Positions 9,945-18,647 of a stretch of 64,000 nt of DNA are shown here, piece after piece; position 1 is the stretch's first letter, and each line of letters begins with the position of its first letter. The notes beneath the pieces are model-generated. The model was not told the origin of the DNA and did no database searches. It saw only the letters and a program-made list of their open reading frames with translations. The stretch covers positions 55,392 to 119,391 of the forward strand of contig JAMLGR010000014.1 in assembly GCA_023957775.1 (NCBI GenBank), given 5' to 3'. This DNA comes from Fimbriimonadaceae bacterium. GTDB taxonomy: Bacteria > Armatimonadota > Fimbriimonadia > Fimbriimonadales > Fimbriimonadaceae. Position numbers and translations under genes: made by a program.

Positions 9945-10418
9945 ATGCCGCCCTCGGACTTCAAGCCGTTGCTCGGAACGGACGAAGCCACTGTGGATGA
10001 CAAGGGGCGCCTCCTGGTCGGCAAGAAGAAGCGTGAGCGCTTGGGCGACGACTTCGCGATCGCGATCGGGCCCACGGGCTGTCTCTGCGCCTATCCGAGG
10101 TGGCACTGGGACCACATGGTCCGCGAGATGTTGCGGCAGGATCCCATGAACCTTGGGCGCGAGCGGTTCACACGCCTCTGGCTCTCCACGGCGGACGACG
10201 ATCTCAAGTTCGACTCGCAAGGACGGTTCGTGATCCCGGCGGACCTCCGCAAACTCGGGGAGATCAAGGACAAGGTCGTTCTCTTAGGCGCGGGCGACCG
10301 GATGGAGATCTGGGCGCTCGCCGAGTACGAGAAGTTCATGCAGAACCAGGACGCTTACATGCGCGAGCGCCGAGAGGCCTTCGAGCGCGCTTACTTCGCG
10401 CTGACGGACCGGTTATGA
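9945..10418 (+). CDS. mraZ: Transcriptional regulator / division protein MraZ
   Basis: 157 aa, first gene of the division and cell wall cluster. MraZ is a ring-forming AbrB-like DNA-binding protein that regulates this operon in other bacteria. Two copies of the MraZ fold are visible: the first around ATVDDKGRLLVGKKKRERL (14-32), the second around LKFDSQGRFVIPADLRKLG (86-104). Start chosen at ATG 9945; an in-frame GTG at 9927 is possible. No strong ribosome binding site is seen for either. The stop overlaps the rsmH ATG (ATGA). Confidence 0.9.
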   Translation: MPPSDFKPLLGTDEATVDDKGRLLVGKKKRERLGDDFAIAIGPTGCLCAYPRWHWDHMVREMLRQDPMNLGRERFTRLWLSTADDDLKFDSQGRFVIPADLRKLGEIKDKVVLLGAGDRMEIWALAEYEKFMQNQDAYMRERREAFERAYFALTDRL

Positions 10419-11428
10419 AGAGGGTGCTCGAAGCGAAGACGATTTTGAGGGCCATGCGCATCCAGCGGATGGTGGCGGTGCGGTCGGCGATGGCGAGGAC
10501 GATGATGCGGCACGAGTCGGTGATGGTCGGCGAGGTGATGGGGGCGTTGAATCTGCGGCCCGGTTCCGTGGCGGTCGACGGCACCCTCGGACTGGGCGGG
10601 CACGCCGCGCAGATGCTCAAGGCCGTCGCCCCCGGCGGCGCTGTGATCGGCCTCGATTGGGACGCCTCGATGCTGGCCGAGGCGCGCGCGCGCCTCGGCG
10701 AGCCCGCAGGCGTCCGGCTGCATCTCGTGCATGCGAGTTTCGAGCAGATCTCCTCGGTGCTCGGCGAGCTGGGGCTGAAGGCGGACGGCATCCTGTTGGA
10801 TCTGGGCCTCAACAGCGCCCAGGTGGACGATGCGGCGCGCGGTCTCAGCTTCCATGGCTTGGGGCCGCTCGACATGCGGATGGACGTCACGCGCGGCGAA
10901 CCTGCCTCCGCGCTTCTCAACCGGGCCGCACCCGGCGAGATCGAGCGCGTGCTGAGCGAATTTGGAGACGAGCGCTGGGCGCGGGCCATCGCAAAGGCCG
11001 TCGTGGAACGACGGCGCGGCGCCTCGCTCAAGACGACCCAAGACCTTGTGGATTGCGTGCTCGCCGCCATTCCGCCGCGTGCGCGCGAGAAGCGCATCCA
11101 CCCGGCCACGCGGACGTTTCAAGCCGTGCGCATCTGGGTGAACGGCGAGCTCGACCTGTTGGAGGGCGCCCTGCGCGGCGCGGCGCGCTCGCTCGCGCCA
11201 AACGGGGTGCTCGTCGTGCTCTCGTACCACTCCGGCGAAGACCGGATCGTCAAGCAGACGTTCCGCTCGCTTGCGGCAGACGAGGGGTTCGAAGACCTCT
11301 CGCGCAAGCCCCTCGTTCCGACGCCCGAAGAGGTTCGGGCCAACCCTCGCGCGCGCAGCGCCAAGATGCGCGTGCTTCGACAACCGCGGCCTCTCGGGGC
11401 CGCCAAGACCCAAGGAAGGGAATCTTAA
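10415..11428 (+). CDS. rsmH: 16S rRNA (cytosine(1402)-N(4))-methyltransferase
   Basis: SAM-dependent methyltransferase that modifies C1402 of 16S rRNA. The conserved core begins RHESVMVGEVMGAL and continues with the SAM loop DGTLGLGGHA, DLGLNSAQVDDAARGLSF, and the terminal SYHSGEDRIVK. From ATG 10415 (overlapping the mraZ stop) the protein has 337 aa, about 30 more than usual. The first 30 residues are Met/Arg-rich and not family-like. ATG 10505, with GAGGA five bases upstream, gives a standard 307 aa and is a good alternative. Confidence 0.93.
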   Translation: MKRVLEAKTILRAMRIQRMVAVRSAMARTMMRHESVMVGEVMGALNLRPGSVAVDGTLGLGGHAAQMLKAVAPGGAVIGLDWDASMLAEARARLGEPAGVRLHLVHASFEQISSVLGELGLKADGILLDLGLNSAQVDDAARGLSFHGLGPLDMRMDVTRGEPASALLNRAAPGEIERVLSEFGDERWARAIAKAVVERRRGASLKTTQDLVDCVLAAIPPRAREKRIHPATRTFQAVRIWVNGELDLLEGALRGAARSLAPNGVLVVLSYHSGEDRIVKQTFRSLAADEGFEDLSRKPLVPTPEEVRANPRARSAKMRVLRQPRPLGAAKTQGRES

Positions 11429-11781
11429 TGAGTGCAGTACCAGCCATTCGCAGTCCGTGGAGGACACGGACCGAGCGTCGACCCGCGCTTCGGGTCGTCT
11501 CGGGAACACGGGCGCTTCCGCGCCTGTCCGACGCCGCGATCCTCTTTGTGATCGTGGGAGGGATGGCGTTCTTCTCGAGCAGCCTTCTGGGCCACGTGAT
11601 GGTCGAGAAGGCGCGCCGCGAGGGCATCTCTGCACGGGCCCGCGCCTTGGACGCGCGCAAGGCGGAAACCCTGTTGCGTTCCCGGATCGACGGTCTAACC
11701 TCTCTGGCCGCTGTCGAGGGTTGGGCGCACGCGCACGGATTTGTGGCTCCGGACGGCATCGCCGGCACGTCTGAACCGTGA
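11428..11781 (+). CDS. ftsL: FtsL-like division protein
   Basis: A 117-aa bitopic membrane protein in the place where ftsL stands in such clusters, between rsmH and ftsI. It has a basic cytoplasmic tail (1-38), one transmembrane helix (about 41-64, ILFVIVGGMAFFSSSLLGHV) and a helical region with coiled-coil tendency (66-97) ending in EGWAHAHGFVAPDG. The last element fits the short extracytoplasmic end of FtsL/DivIC. Sequence similarity in this family is low, so position and topology carry the call. The ATG overlaps the rsmH stop by one base, with AAGGAAGGG upstream. Confidence 0.75.
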   Translation: MSAVPAIRSPWRTRTERRPALRVVSGTRALPRLSDAAILFVIVGGMAFFSSSLLGHVMVEKARREGISARARALDARKAETLLRSRIDGLTSLAAVEGWAHAHGFVAPDGIAGTSEP

Positions 11782-11787
11782 GGCACC

Positions 11788-13527
11788 ATGGCAGACAAAG
11801 GTGGAAGGCGATTTCATTGGGTGAAGCTGTCGATGGGCGGCCTCTTCGTCCTGACCGCGCTGAGCCAAGCGCGGGTCCAGCTTTTTGAGCGCGGCGAGAT
11901 TCTCGACCGGGCGGCGGCGACCAAGCGGTTCGTCCTCGAGCGGCCGGAACCGGCCAGGCGGGGAGCCCTGCTCACATCGGACGGAAAGCCCCTCGCGGTG
12001 GACGACGACCGGTACGAACTCAGCCTCTCCTTCTCAAGCGTGCCGCAGAGCGACGCGTTCTTTGTCGATTTGGCGGCCGCGAGCGGCATCCCCGCAAGCG
12101 AGTTCTCCCAAGTGGCCGCATCGGGTTTGAAACGTCGCGCGTGGAAGCAGCGGATGAGCGCGGCCCAGGCGAAAGCCGTGCAGGCCGTGAAGACGCGCTG
12201 GCGGGCCGACGGAGTCTCCCTCGATTACACGGGCGAGCGCGCGTACCCCCTTTCCGAAGCCGCTTCAGGCGTTGTGGGCCGGACCCGCGGACGGACAGCC
12301 GAAGGCGGGCTCGAGCGCGGCTTCGACGAGGCCCTTCGGGGAACCGACGGGCGGACGATCGGGATGGTCGATCGCACCGGCGCGTTCCTCCCGATGCGCA
12401 TCGATCCGCGAAGCAAGGCCAAGGAAGACGGGCTGCCGGTGGTGACGACGCTGGACAGCGTGCTTCAACAGGAAGCCGCCGCCTCGATCAAGAGGGCGGT
12501 GGAGACCAACCACGCGGACCAAGGTGTGGCCATCGTCTACGACCCCCGGAATGGCGACCTGCTCGCCATGGCGAACTGGCCGACGTTCAACCCCGACGAA
12601 CCCGAGGGAGCAACCCAGGTTCCGGAAGGGACCGATTACAACCCGAACTACATGGGCCGCCTGGAACCAGGTTCCACCTTCAAGGTGTTGACGCTGGCCA
12701 AAGCGCTCGACCTCGGCGTCGTCACTCCCAACAGCGTCATCAACTGCACCGGCGAGAAGGTTGTGTGGGGCAAGATGAGTGTCCACTGCGACATCCACCA
12801 TGGGTCGCGCGCGCACGGCCCGCTGCGGCCGGTCGACGCGATCGCCAAGAGCTGCAACGTGTGCGCGGCGACTTGGGCCCAGGCGATCGGGCGGGACACG
12901 TTCATCGAATTCATGCGCCAGTGCGGGTTGCTCGACAAACCGGGTTTGGGCGTCCCGGGAGAGGTTCCCGGCGACTTCGTGCGCGACGAGTACGCGACCG
13001 GCTTGCAGTTGGCCCACTTTGGATTCGGCCAGTCCGTCACTGTGACACCCGTGGCGCTGGCCAGCGCCTTTGGAGCCTTGGCAAACGGGGGCGTTCGGAT
13101 GAAGCCGCGCCTCGTGAGGAAGATCGGCAAAAACGAGGAGCCGCCGGTGGACGCTGGGCAGCTCTTCAAACCCGCCACCGCCGAGCGGATGCTGGAGTAC
13201 ATGGAGACCGTGATCCAGTCGGATCAGGGAACGGGCAAGGGCCTTCGGATTCCCGGCTATCGGCTCGGCGGGAAAACCGGCACCGCCGAGCGCCAGGGCC
13301 AGGGCCGCGGCGGCTACGTGTCCAACTTTGTGGGGTTCGTGCCCGCTCCCGCGCCGCGGGCCGTTATCTTGGTGATGGTGGACCACCCGAAGGGGGGAAG
13401 CTACTACGGCGCGACGGTTGCCGGGCCGGTCTTCGACGATTTGGCACGAGCGGTGATCCGCCGATACGCGATCCCGCCGAGCCCGCCCAAGCAAGATCCA
13501 ACTCTGGAAGGCCCGCCGCTTCGATGA
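11788..13527 (+). CDS. ftsI: Peptidoglycan DD-transpeptidase FtsI (PBP3/PBP2 class B)
   Basis: A 579-aa class B penicillin-binding protein that cross-links septal peptidoglycan. An N-terminal signal anchor (about 10-30) is followed by the pedestal domain with RGALLTSDGKPLA. The penicillin-binding motifs are S296-T-F-K299, S355-C-N357 and K496-T-G498. The SxN motif is S-C-N, within the allowed range. The C-terminus is short and lacks PASTA domains. It lies 6 bp after ftsL, and its stop overlaps the murE ATG. Confidence 0.94.
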   Translation: MADKGGRRFHWVKLSMGGLFVLTALSQARVQLFERGEILDRAAATKRFVLERPEPARRGALLTSDGKPLAVDDDRYELSLSFSSVPQSDAFFVDLAAASGIPASEFSQVAASGLKRRAWKQRMSAAQAKAVQAVKTRWRADGVSLDYTGERAYPLSEAASGVVGRTRGRTAEGGLERGFDEALRGTDGRTIGMVDRTGAFLPMRIDPRSKAKEDGLPVVTTLDSVLQQEAAASIKRAVETNHADQGVAIVYDPRNGDLLAMANWPTFNPDEPEGATQVPEGTDYNPNYMGRLEPGSTFKVLTLAKALDLGVVTPNSVINCTGEKVVWGKMSVHCDIHHGSRAHGPLRPVDAIAKSCNVCAATWAQAIGRDTFIEFMRQCGLLDKPGLGVPGEVPGDFVRDEYATGLQLAHFGFGQSVTVTPVALASAFGALANGGVRMKPRLVRKIGKNEEPPVDAGQLFKPATAERMLEYMETVIQSDQGTGKGLRIPGYRLGGKTGTAERQGQGRGGYVSNFVGFVPAPAPRAVILVMVDHPKGGSYYGATVAGPVFDDLARAVIRRYAIPPSPPKQDPTLEGPPLR

Positions 13528-15005
13528 TCGCGTTCGCCCAGTTGTTTCGCTGCGCCGGGGTCAAACCGGCGGCGATCTCGGGCGACGCGACGATCGAATC
13601 GCTGGTGGCCGATTCGCGGGTTGCAGGTTCAGGCGCATTGTTCGTCTGCATGCCCAGCGCCAACACGGACAGCCACCAGTTCCTGGCCCCGGCGCAGATG
13701 AAGGGCGCTGTTGCGGCCTTGGCCCACACCGAGGCGGGCTTTCAAGCCGCTGTCGCGGCCGGTATGGCAGCCGCGTGGGTGCCGGCAGGTTCGTTCCAAG
13801 ACGCGTTGTGGAGGATCGTGCGCGCGTTCCACGGCTCGCCGACCCGCGGCCTCCGGCTGGTGGGGGTCACCGGCACCAACGGGAAGACGACCACCGCGTG
13901 GATCGTCCGAGACGCGCTCAACGCGCTCGGCCGCTCGTGCGCCTATCTGGGCACCTTGGGCTTGACCACGCCGGCGGGGGCCCGAACGCTCGAGAACACG
14001 ACCCCCTTTTCGGTGGAGTTGAACGACCTGATCCTCGAGGTGGTCCGCGGGGGGGCAGACACCCTCGCCATGGAGGTCAGCAGCCACGCCCTGGAGGAGC
14101 GGCGCGCCGACGGTTTGGAGTTCGACGTTGCGACGTTCACGAACCTCACGCAGGACCACCTCGACTACCACGGCTCGATGGAGGCGTACGCGGCGTCCAA
14201 GCGCCGGCTCTTCTTCGACCTGCCGACGCAGACGACCAAGCCGTTTCGCGCGGCGATCAACACGGACGATCCGGTGGGAGCGCGGTGGGCTTCGTCCCTC
14301 GATTCGTGCGTCTCGTACGGCTTTGCCTCGGGAGATCTCCGAGGCGCGGGGCTCGAAGTCCGGGTCGACGGCCTGTCGCTGGGGCTGGATTACCGGGGCC
14401 AGACCGCGATGCTGCAAACGCGGCTCGCCGGCCACTTCAACCTCTCAAACTGCCTGGCCGCCGCCGCGACGCTGGCGGCCCTCGGCTACACCCTGGAGGA
14501 GTGCGTCCACGGCCTGGCGCAGGCGACTCCGGTTCCCGGCCGGTTCGAGTCGATTCCGAACGATCGAGGGGTCGGCGTGATCGTGGACTACGCGCACACG
14601 CCCGACGCCCTGGAGAAGCTCCTCGACTCCGCTCGCCGGTTGACGGAGGGGCGGCTCATCGCCGTGTTCGGGTGCGGGGGCGATCGCGACCGCAAAAAGC
14701 GACCGCTGATGGCGCGCGCGGTGAGCGAACGGGCCGACGTGAGCGTGCTCACGAGCGACAATCCGCGGACCGAGGACCCGCAACAGATCCTCGCCGACGT
14801 GCGCGCGGGCCTCGTCCCAGGTGCGGAATCGCTCGAGATCGTGGATCGCCCCGAGGCGATCGCGCGCGCCGTCGGGATGGCCCGTGCCGGCGATGTCGTG
14901 GTCATCGCTGGAAAGGGCCACGAGGACTACCAGATCTTGGGTCGGACCAAGCACCCGATGGACGATCGGAAGCTGGCGCGCGAGGCCCTGGGGGTCGGCT
15001 CGTGA
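13524..15005 (+). CDS. murE: UDP-MurNAc-L-Ala-D-Glu:meso-diaminopimelate ligase
   Basis: A 493-aa Mur ligase that adds the third stem-peptide residue. The ATP-binding GTNGKTTT has K121, and EVSSHALEERRADG and HTPDALEKLL are present. D412-N-P-R415 is the signature of ligases that add meso-diaminopimelate rather than lysine, so the wall is predicted to be of the Gram-negative A1gamma type. ATG overlaps the ftsI stop, and the stop overlaps the murF GTG. dapA further along the window (55.4 kb) would feed this pathway. Confidence 0.96.
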   Translation: MIAFAQLFRCAGVKPAAISGDATIESLVADSRVAGSGALFVCMPSANTDSHQFLAPAQMKGAVAALAHTEAGFQAAVAAGMAAAWVPAGSFQDALWRIVRAFHGSPTRGLRLVGVTGTNGKTTTAWIVRDALNALGRSCAYLGTLGLTTPAGARTLENTTPFSVELNDLILEVVRGGADTLAMEVSSHALEERRADGLEFDVATFTNLTQDHLDYHGSMEAYAASKRRLFFDLPTQTTKPFRAAINTDDPVGARWASSLDSCVSYGFASGDLRGAGLEVRVDGLSLGLDYRGQTAMLQTRLAGHFNLSNCLAAAATLAALGYTLEECVHGLAQATPVPGRFESIPNDRGVGVIVDYAHTPDALEKLLDSARRLTEGRLIAVFGCGGDRDRKKRPLMARAVSERADVSVLTSDNPRTEDPQQILADVRAGLVPGAESLEIVDRPEAIARAVGMARAGDVVVIAGKGHEDYQILGRTKHPMDDRKLAREALGVGS

Positions 15006-16357
15006 ATCCGATCGGGGCCGAGCGGTTTGCGACGATCGTCCATGGTCGGGCCGTGGGCTTCGAGCGCGGGGTGGCCTTTTACTCGTTCGCGCTGGACAGC
15101 CGGGAAGCCCGCCCCGGCTGCTTGTTCATCGCGGTTCGCGGCGAGCGTGTGGACGGACACGACTTCGCCGCCTCCGCTTTCGCGGCCGGAGCCGCGGGCG
15201 CGCTCGTGGAGCGGGCGGTGGAGGGCCCCCACATCTTGGTCGACGACGTGGAGGAAGCGCTTGCGGCCCTCGGCGCGCACTTCCGAAGCCAGTTCCACGG
15301 GCCGGTGGTGGGCGTGACGGGAAGCGCGGGCAAGACCACGACAAAGGAGTTTCTCGCCGCCGCGCTGGCTCCCCTTGGGCCCGTGCTGCGGACCGAGGGG
15401 AACCGGAACACCCAGCTCACGGCGCCGCTCGTGTGGGCCGAGCTGCTTCCAACCCACCGAGCCGCGGTCATCGAGATGGCCATGCGCGGTCCGGGGCAAA
15501 TTCGCCACCTGTGCGCCTTCAGCCGGCCGACCATCGGTGTGATCACAAACATCGGCACGGCCCACCTGGAGCAGTTGGGATCGCGTGCGGCGATCGCGGA
15601 CGCCAAAGGAGAGCTGGTGGAGTCCCTTTCCGAGCACGGCACCGCCGTGCTTTGGCACGAGGACGAGTTCCTTGAGGTCCTGCGCGGCAAGGCATCGGGA
15701 GACGTGGTCACCTTTGGTACGGGGGAGGGGGCCACGTGCCGGGTCACCGGCTACGAAGCGCTCGGCACCACTCGCTGCGCGATGCACGGCGTGTTGGACG
15801 GCACCCCCTTCGCGTGCGAACTTCCCACCGTGGGGCGGCACCAGGCCCTCAACGCCGCCGCCGCGCTTCTGGCTGCGAACGTGGCGGGAGTCAAGGTGTG
15901 GGAGGCCGCCGAATCGCTGGCTCAAGCCAAGTTGCCCGGCATGCGAATGGAACCCGTGATGCTGGGCGGCGCCACGTTGATGGTGGACGCGTACAACGCG
16001 AATCCCGCAGGGATGCGGGCGGCGATCTCGACCTTGGCCGACTTGCCGTGCGAAGGACGGCGTCTCGCCGTGATCGGGGAGATGAAGGAGTTGGGCGAGG
16101 GTTCGGAGGCGGCGCACCGCGAACTGGGTGTCTGGTTGGCCGATGGCGGCGTGGCTTCGGCGGTGTTCGTCGGCGAGGGAGCGCGATGGGCCATGGAGGC
16201 GTTCCTCGATGCCGGCGGGTCCGCGGTCTTCGCCGAGTCGCTGGACGACGTGGCCGAGTTCCTGCAGGCGCTGCTTCCCGGCGATCTGGTCTTGGTAAAG
16301 GGCAGCCGCGCGCTCGAGTTGGAGAAGGCGGTCGCGGCCGCAGGGGGCCACGCGTGA
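15002..16357 (+). CDS. murF: UDP-MurNAc-tripeptide:D-Ala-D-Ala ligase
   Basis: A 451-aa Mur ligase that adds the D-Ala-D-Ala dipeptide, closing the cytoplasmic pentapeptide. Features: N-terminal DSREARPGCLFIAVRGERVDGHDF, the P-loop GSAGKTTTK with K111, EMAMRGPGQI, NIGTAHLEQLGS, and the C-terminal DAYNANPAGMRAAI with GEMKELGE. All family landmarks are present. The GTG start overlaps the murE stop by 4 bases, and the same arrangement joins it to mraY. Confidence 0.96.
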   Translation: MNPIGAERFATIVHGRAVGFERGVAFYSFALDSREARPGCLFIAVRGERVDGHDFAASAFAAGAAGALVERAVEGPHILVDDVEEALAALGAHFRSQFHGPVVGVTGSAGKTTTKEFLAAALAPLGPVLRTEGNRNTQLTAPLVWAELLPTHRAAVIEMAMRGPGQIRHLCAFSRPTIGVITNIGTAHLEQLGSRAAIADAKGELVESLSEHGTAVLWHEDEFLEVLRGKASGDVVTFGTGEGATCRVTGYEALGTTRCAMHGVLDGTPFACELPTVGRHQALNAAAALLAANVAGVKVWEAAESLAQAKLPGMRMEPVMLGGATLMVDAYNANPAGMRAAISTLADLPCEGRRLAVIGEMKELGEGSEAAHRELGVWLADGGVASAVFVGEGARWAMEAFLDAGGSAVFAESLDDVAEFLQALLPGDLVLVKGSRALELEKAVAAAGGHA

Positions 16358-17313
16358 AGGAGTCGATCGCCACGTTTGGCAATGGGTTCCTTCTGGCCTG
16401 CGCCGCGGGAGCGGTGCTGGCGGTGCCGGTGCTCCGCATGCTGACGGCCCTCAAATCGAAGCAGACGGTGAGCGAGTTCGCGCCGGAGACGCACCAGGTC
16501 AAGCAGGGAACGCCGACGATGGGCGGCATCCTCTGCGTGTTGGCGCTCGTGTTGTCGTTGCTGGTCGTGGGAGAGGGACCCACTCCCTCTTGGGTCGGAT
16601 TGTGGGTGCTCGGCTTCGCGCTCGTCGGTTTTGCCGACGATTTTGTCGTCCCGCGCCTCATGCCGGGCAAGCGGGGCCTTGGTTGGAAGCAGAAGTTTGG
16701 CGCCCAGGCCCTGCTGGCCCTGCTGGCGCTGCCGGTCTTGGGATGGGAGTGGAGCGCGGCCAACGCGGCGCTCGCGGTGCTGGTCGTCCTCTTCTTCTGC
16801 AACGCGTACAACTTCTCGGACGGCCTCGATGGACTATCCGGCTCGCTCGGGGTCGTCTTGGCGCTCGGGCTTGGTGCGATCGCGGCCTTGGCGGGCGCAT
16901 CGGGATGGGTTGCGTTGTGCGGGGCTCTAGCCGGTTGTCTCGTGCCGTTCTTGTTCCTCAACGCACCCCCTGCGAAGGTGTTCATGGGCGATGTCGGCTC
17001 GCTGCCGATCGGGGCCGCCTTCGGGATCGCGGTCTGCGGCCTCTTGCTTCCCCACGGCGCCTTCGAATGGGAGGGGTGGGCCGTTCCCGGCGTGGCGCTC
17101 CTCTCGTTCGTGATGATCGCGGAGTTGGTGCCGGTTCCGTTACAGGTCCTTTCGGTCAAGCTCACAGGCCGACGCCTGTTCCTCATGACGCCGATCCACC
17201 ACGCGTTCGAAAAGCGCGGGTGGCCCGAAACGCGCGTGGTGTTCGCGTTTGTTCTGGTGCAGCTCGTCGTGGCGGTGGCGGGAGTGGCGATTTCGGCGAG
17301 GTTGTGTCCATGA
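16354..17313 (+). CDS. mraY: Phospho-N-acetylmuramoyl-pentapeptide transferase
   Basis: A 319-aa polytopic membrane enzyme that makes lipid I from undecaprenyl phosphate and UDP-MurNAc-pentapeptide. The N-terminal substrate region HQVKQGTPTMGG, the Mg-binding D95-D96, NAYNFSDGLDGLSG at 150-163, and FMGDVGSLPIGAA are present. So is the His-rich TPIHHAFEKRGWPE that separates MraY from WecA-type relatives. About ten transmembrane segments can be seen. GTG start, coupled to murF and murD by 4-base overlaps. Confidence 0.96.
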   Translation: MKESIATFGNGFLLACAAGAVLAVPVLRMLTALKSKQTVSEFAPETHQVKQGTPTMGGILCVLALVLSLLVVGEGPTPSWVGLWVLGFALVGFADDFVVPRLMPGKRGLGWKQKFGAQALLALLALPVLGWEWSAANAALAVLVVLFFCNAYNFSDGLDGLSGSLGVVLALGLGAIAALAGASGWVALCGALAGCLVPFLFLNAPPAKVFMGDVGSLPIGAAFGIAVCGLLLPHGAFEWEGWAVPGVALLSFVMIAELVPVPLQVLSVKLTGRRLFLMTPIHHAFEKRGWPETRVVFAFVLVQLVVAVAGVAISARLCP

Positions 17314-18647
17314 GCCGGGCTCTCGTGCTGGGATTGGGGCGCTCCGGGGTCGCATCGGCGCGCGCGCTCCTCGCGTTGGGTTTGGAACCGTTGGTCGTGG
17401 ACCACGCGCCTGCGCTGACGGCGGCGAACCGAACGGCGGCGGACGCCCTCGATGCGCTGGGCGTCGAGTGGCGAATCGATTGGAAGGGCACGGCACCGGA
17501 TCTCGGGGCGACGGTGTTGGTCACGTCGCCCGGTGTCGATCGCCGGAGTCCGACTCTCTTGGGGGCCGTCGCGGCGGGGATCGAGGTGATCGGCGAGATC
17601 GAGTTGGCCTTTCGCGTCGCCAAGGCGCCGATCGTGGCGATCACGGGCACGAACGGCAAGAGCACGACCACCGTCATGACGTGGCTCGGGCTGAAGGGCG
17701 CGGGATTCGACGCCGTGCTCTGTGGGAACATCTACGGGTCCGGGTATCCCGAGGTGCCGCTTGCGGAAGCGGCGCTCGACGCTTCCCCGGACGCGGTTTT
17801 GGTGGCCGAAGTCAGCAGTTTCCAGCTCGAGTGGGTGCGCGGTTTCCGGCCGCGTGCGGCGGCGATCACCAACATCACGCCCGACCACCTCAATCGTTAC
17901 AACGGATTCGAGGAGTACGCCCAGACCAAGCTGCGCATCTTCGAGGCACAGGGCCCGGAGGATCACGCGGTCGTCCCGTACGGAGACCCGTTGGTTCCCC
18001 CGCCCAGCGGGCCGCCCGTGCACACGTTCGGCAATCCTGCAGCCGACGCGAAGGTCGAGGACGGCTGGCTGGTCGCGGAGTCGTGGCACGTGCCCCTGGA
18101 GTCACTGCCGTTCCGCGAACCGCACAACCTGGCCAACGCCCAGGTCGCCCTTCTATTGGGCCGGTCGATCGCCGGCGAGGGGGCGTGCGCGGGTTTTGCG
18201 AAGGGACTCAGCGCCTTTCAGGGCCTGGGGCATCGGCTTCAAGCGGTGGGCGAGCGCGAGGGCGTCCAGTTCGTCAACAACTCGATGTGCACCAATCCGG
18301 CGGCTGTGGTCGCGTCGAGCCGCGCCTTGGGAGACGTTCGGCAGCATCTCCTGGTCGGCGGAGAGACGAAGGGATTGGACTTCCGCCCGCTTGCCGCGCT
18401 CCTTGCGGGGGGCCGTGTTCGTCTCTATCTCTTTGGAAAGGGCGCGCCGGCCATCCGCGAGACGATCGGGGACGACGCGTTGGAGTTCCGGACGATGGCC
18501 GAGGCGTTTGGCGCGGCGGCCGGCGCGGCTCGGAGCGGAGAGGTGGTGATGTTGGCGCCCGGGTGCGCCAGTACGGACCAGTTCGCGGACTTCCGCGAGC
18601 GAGGCGAAGTGTTTGTTCGGTTGGCCAAGGAGTGGCTGGAGCGATGA
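17310..18647 (+). CDS. murD: UDP-MurNAc-L-Ala:D-glutamate ligase, with atypical NDSKATN motif
   Basis: A 445-aa Mur ligase adding D-Glu. Seen: Rossmann start ALVLGLGRSGVASARAL, P-loop ITGTNGKSTTT, EVSSFQLEWV, NITPDHLNRY, and GGETKGLDF (the D-Glu-binding Lys kept). The usually strict N-D-S-K-A-T-N motif reads N323-N-S-M-C-T-N329, so the Asp and Lys near the nucleotide are Asn and Met, while Thr and Asn are kept. Position between mraY and ftsW, length and the other motifs make MurD secure. The change may be lineage-specific. Overlaps at both ends are ATGA. Confidence 0.92.
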   Translation: MSRALVLGLGRSGVASARALLALGLEPLVVDHAPALTAANRTAADALDALGVEWRIDWKGTAPDLGATVLVTSPGVDRRSPTLLGAVAAGIEVIGEIELAFRVAKAPIVAITGTNGKSTTTVMTWLGLKGAGFDAVLCGNIYGSGYPEVPLAEAALDASPDAVLVAEVSSFQLEWVRGFRPRAAAITNITPDHLNRYNGFEEYAQTKLRIFEAQGPEDHAVVPYGDPLVPPPSGPPVHTFGNPAADAKVEDGWLVAESWHVPLESLPFREPHNLANAQVALLLGRSIAGEGACAGFAKGLSAFQGLGHRLQAVGEREGVQFVNNSMCTNPAAVVASSRALGDVRQHLLVGGETKGLDFRPLAALLAGGRVRLYLFGKGAPAIRETIGDDALEFRTMAEAFGAAAGAARSGEVVMLAPGCASTDQFADFRERGEVFVRLAKEWLER

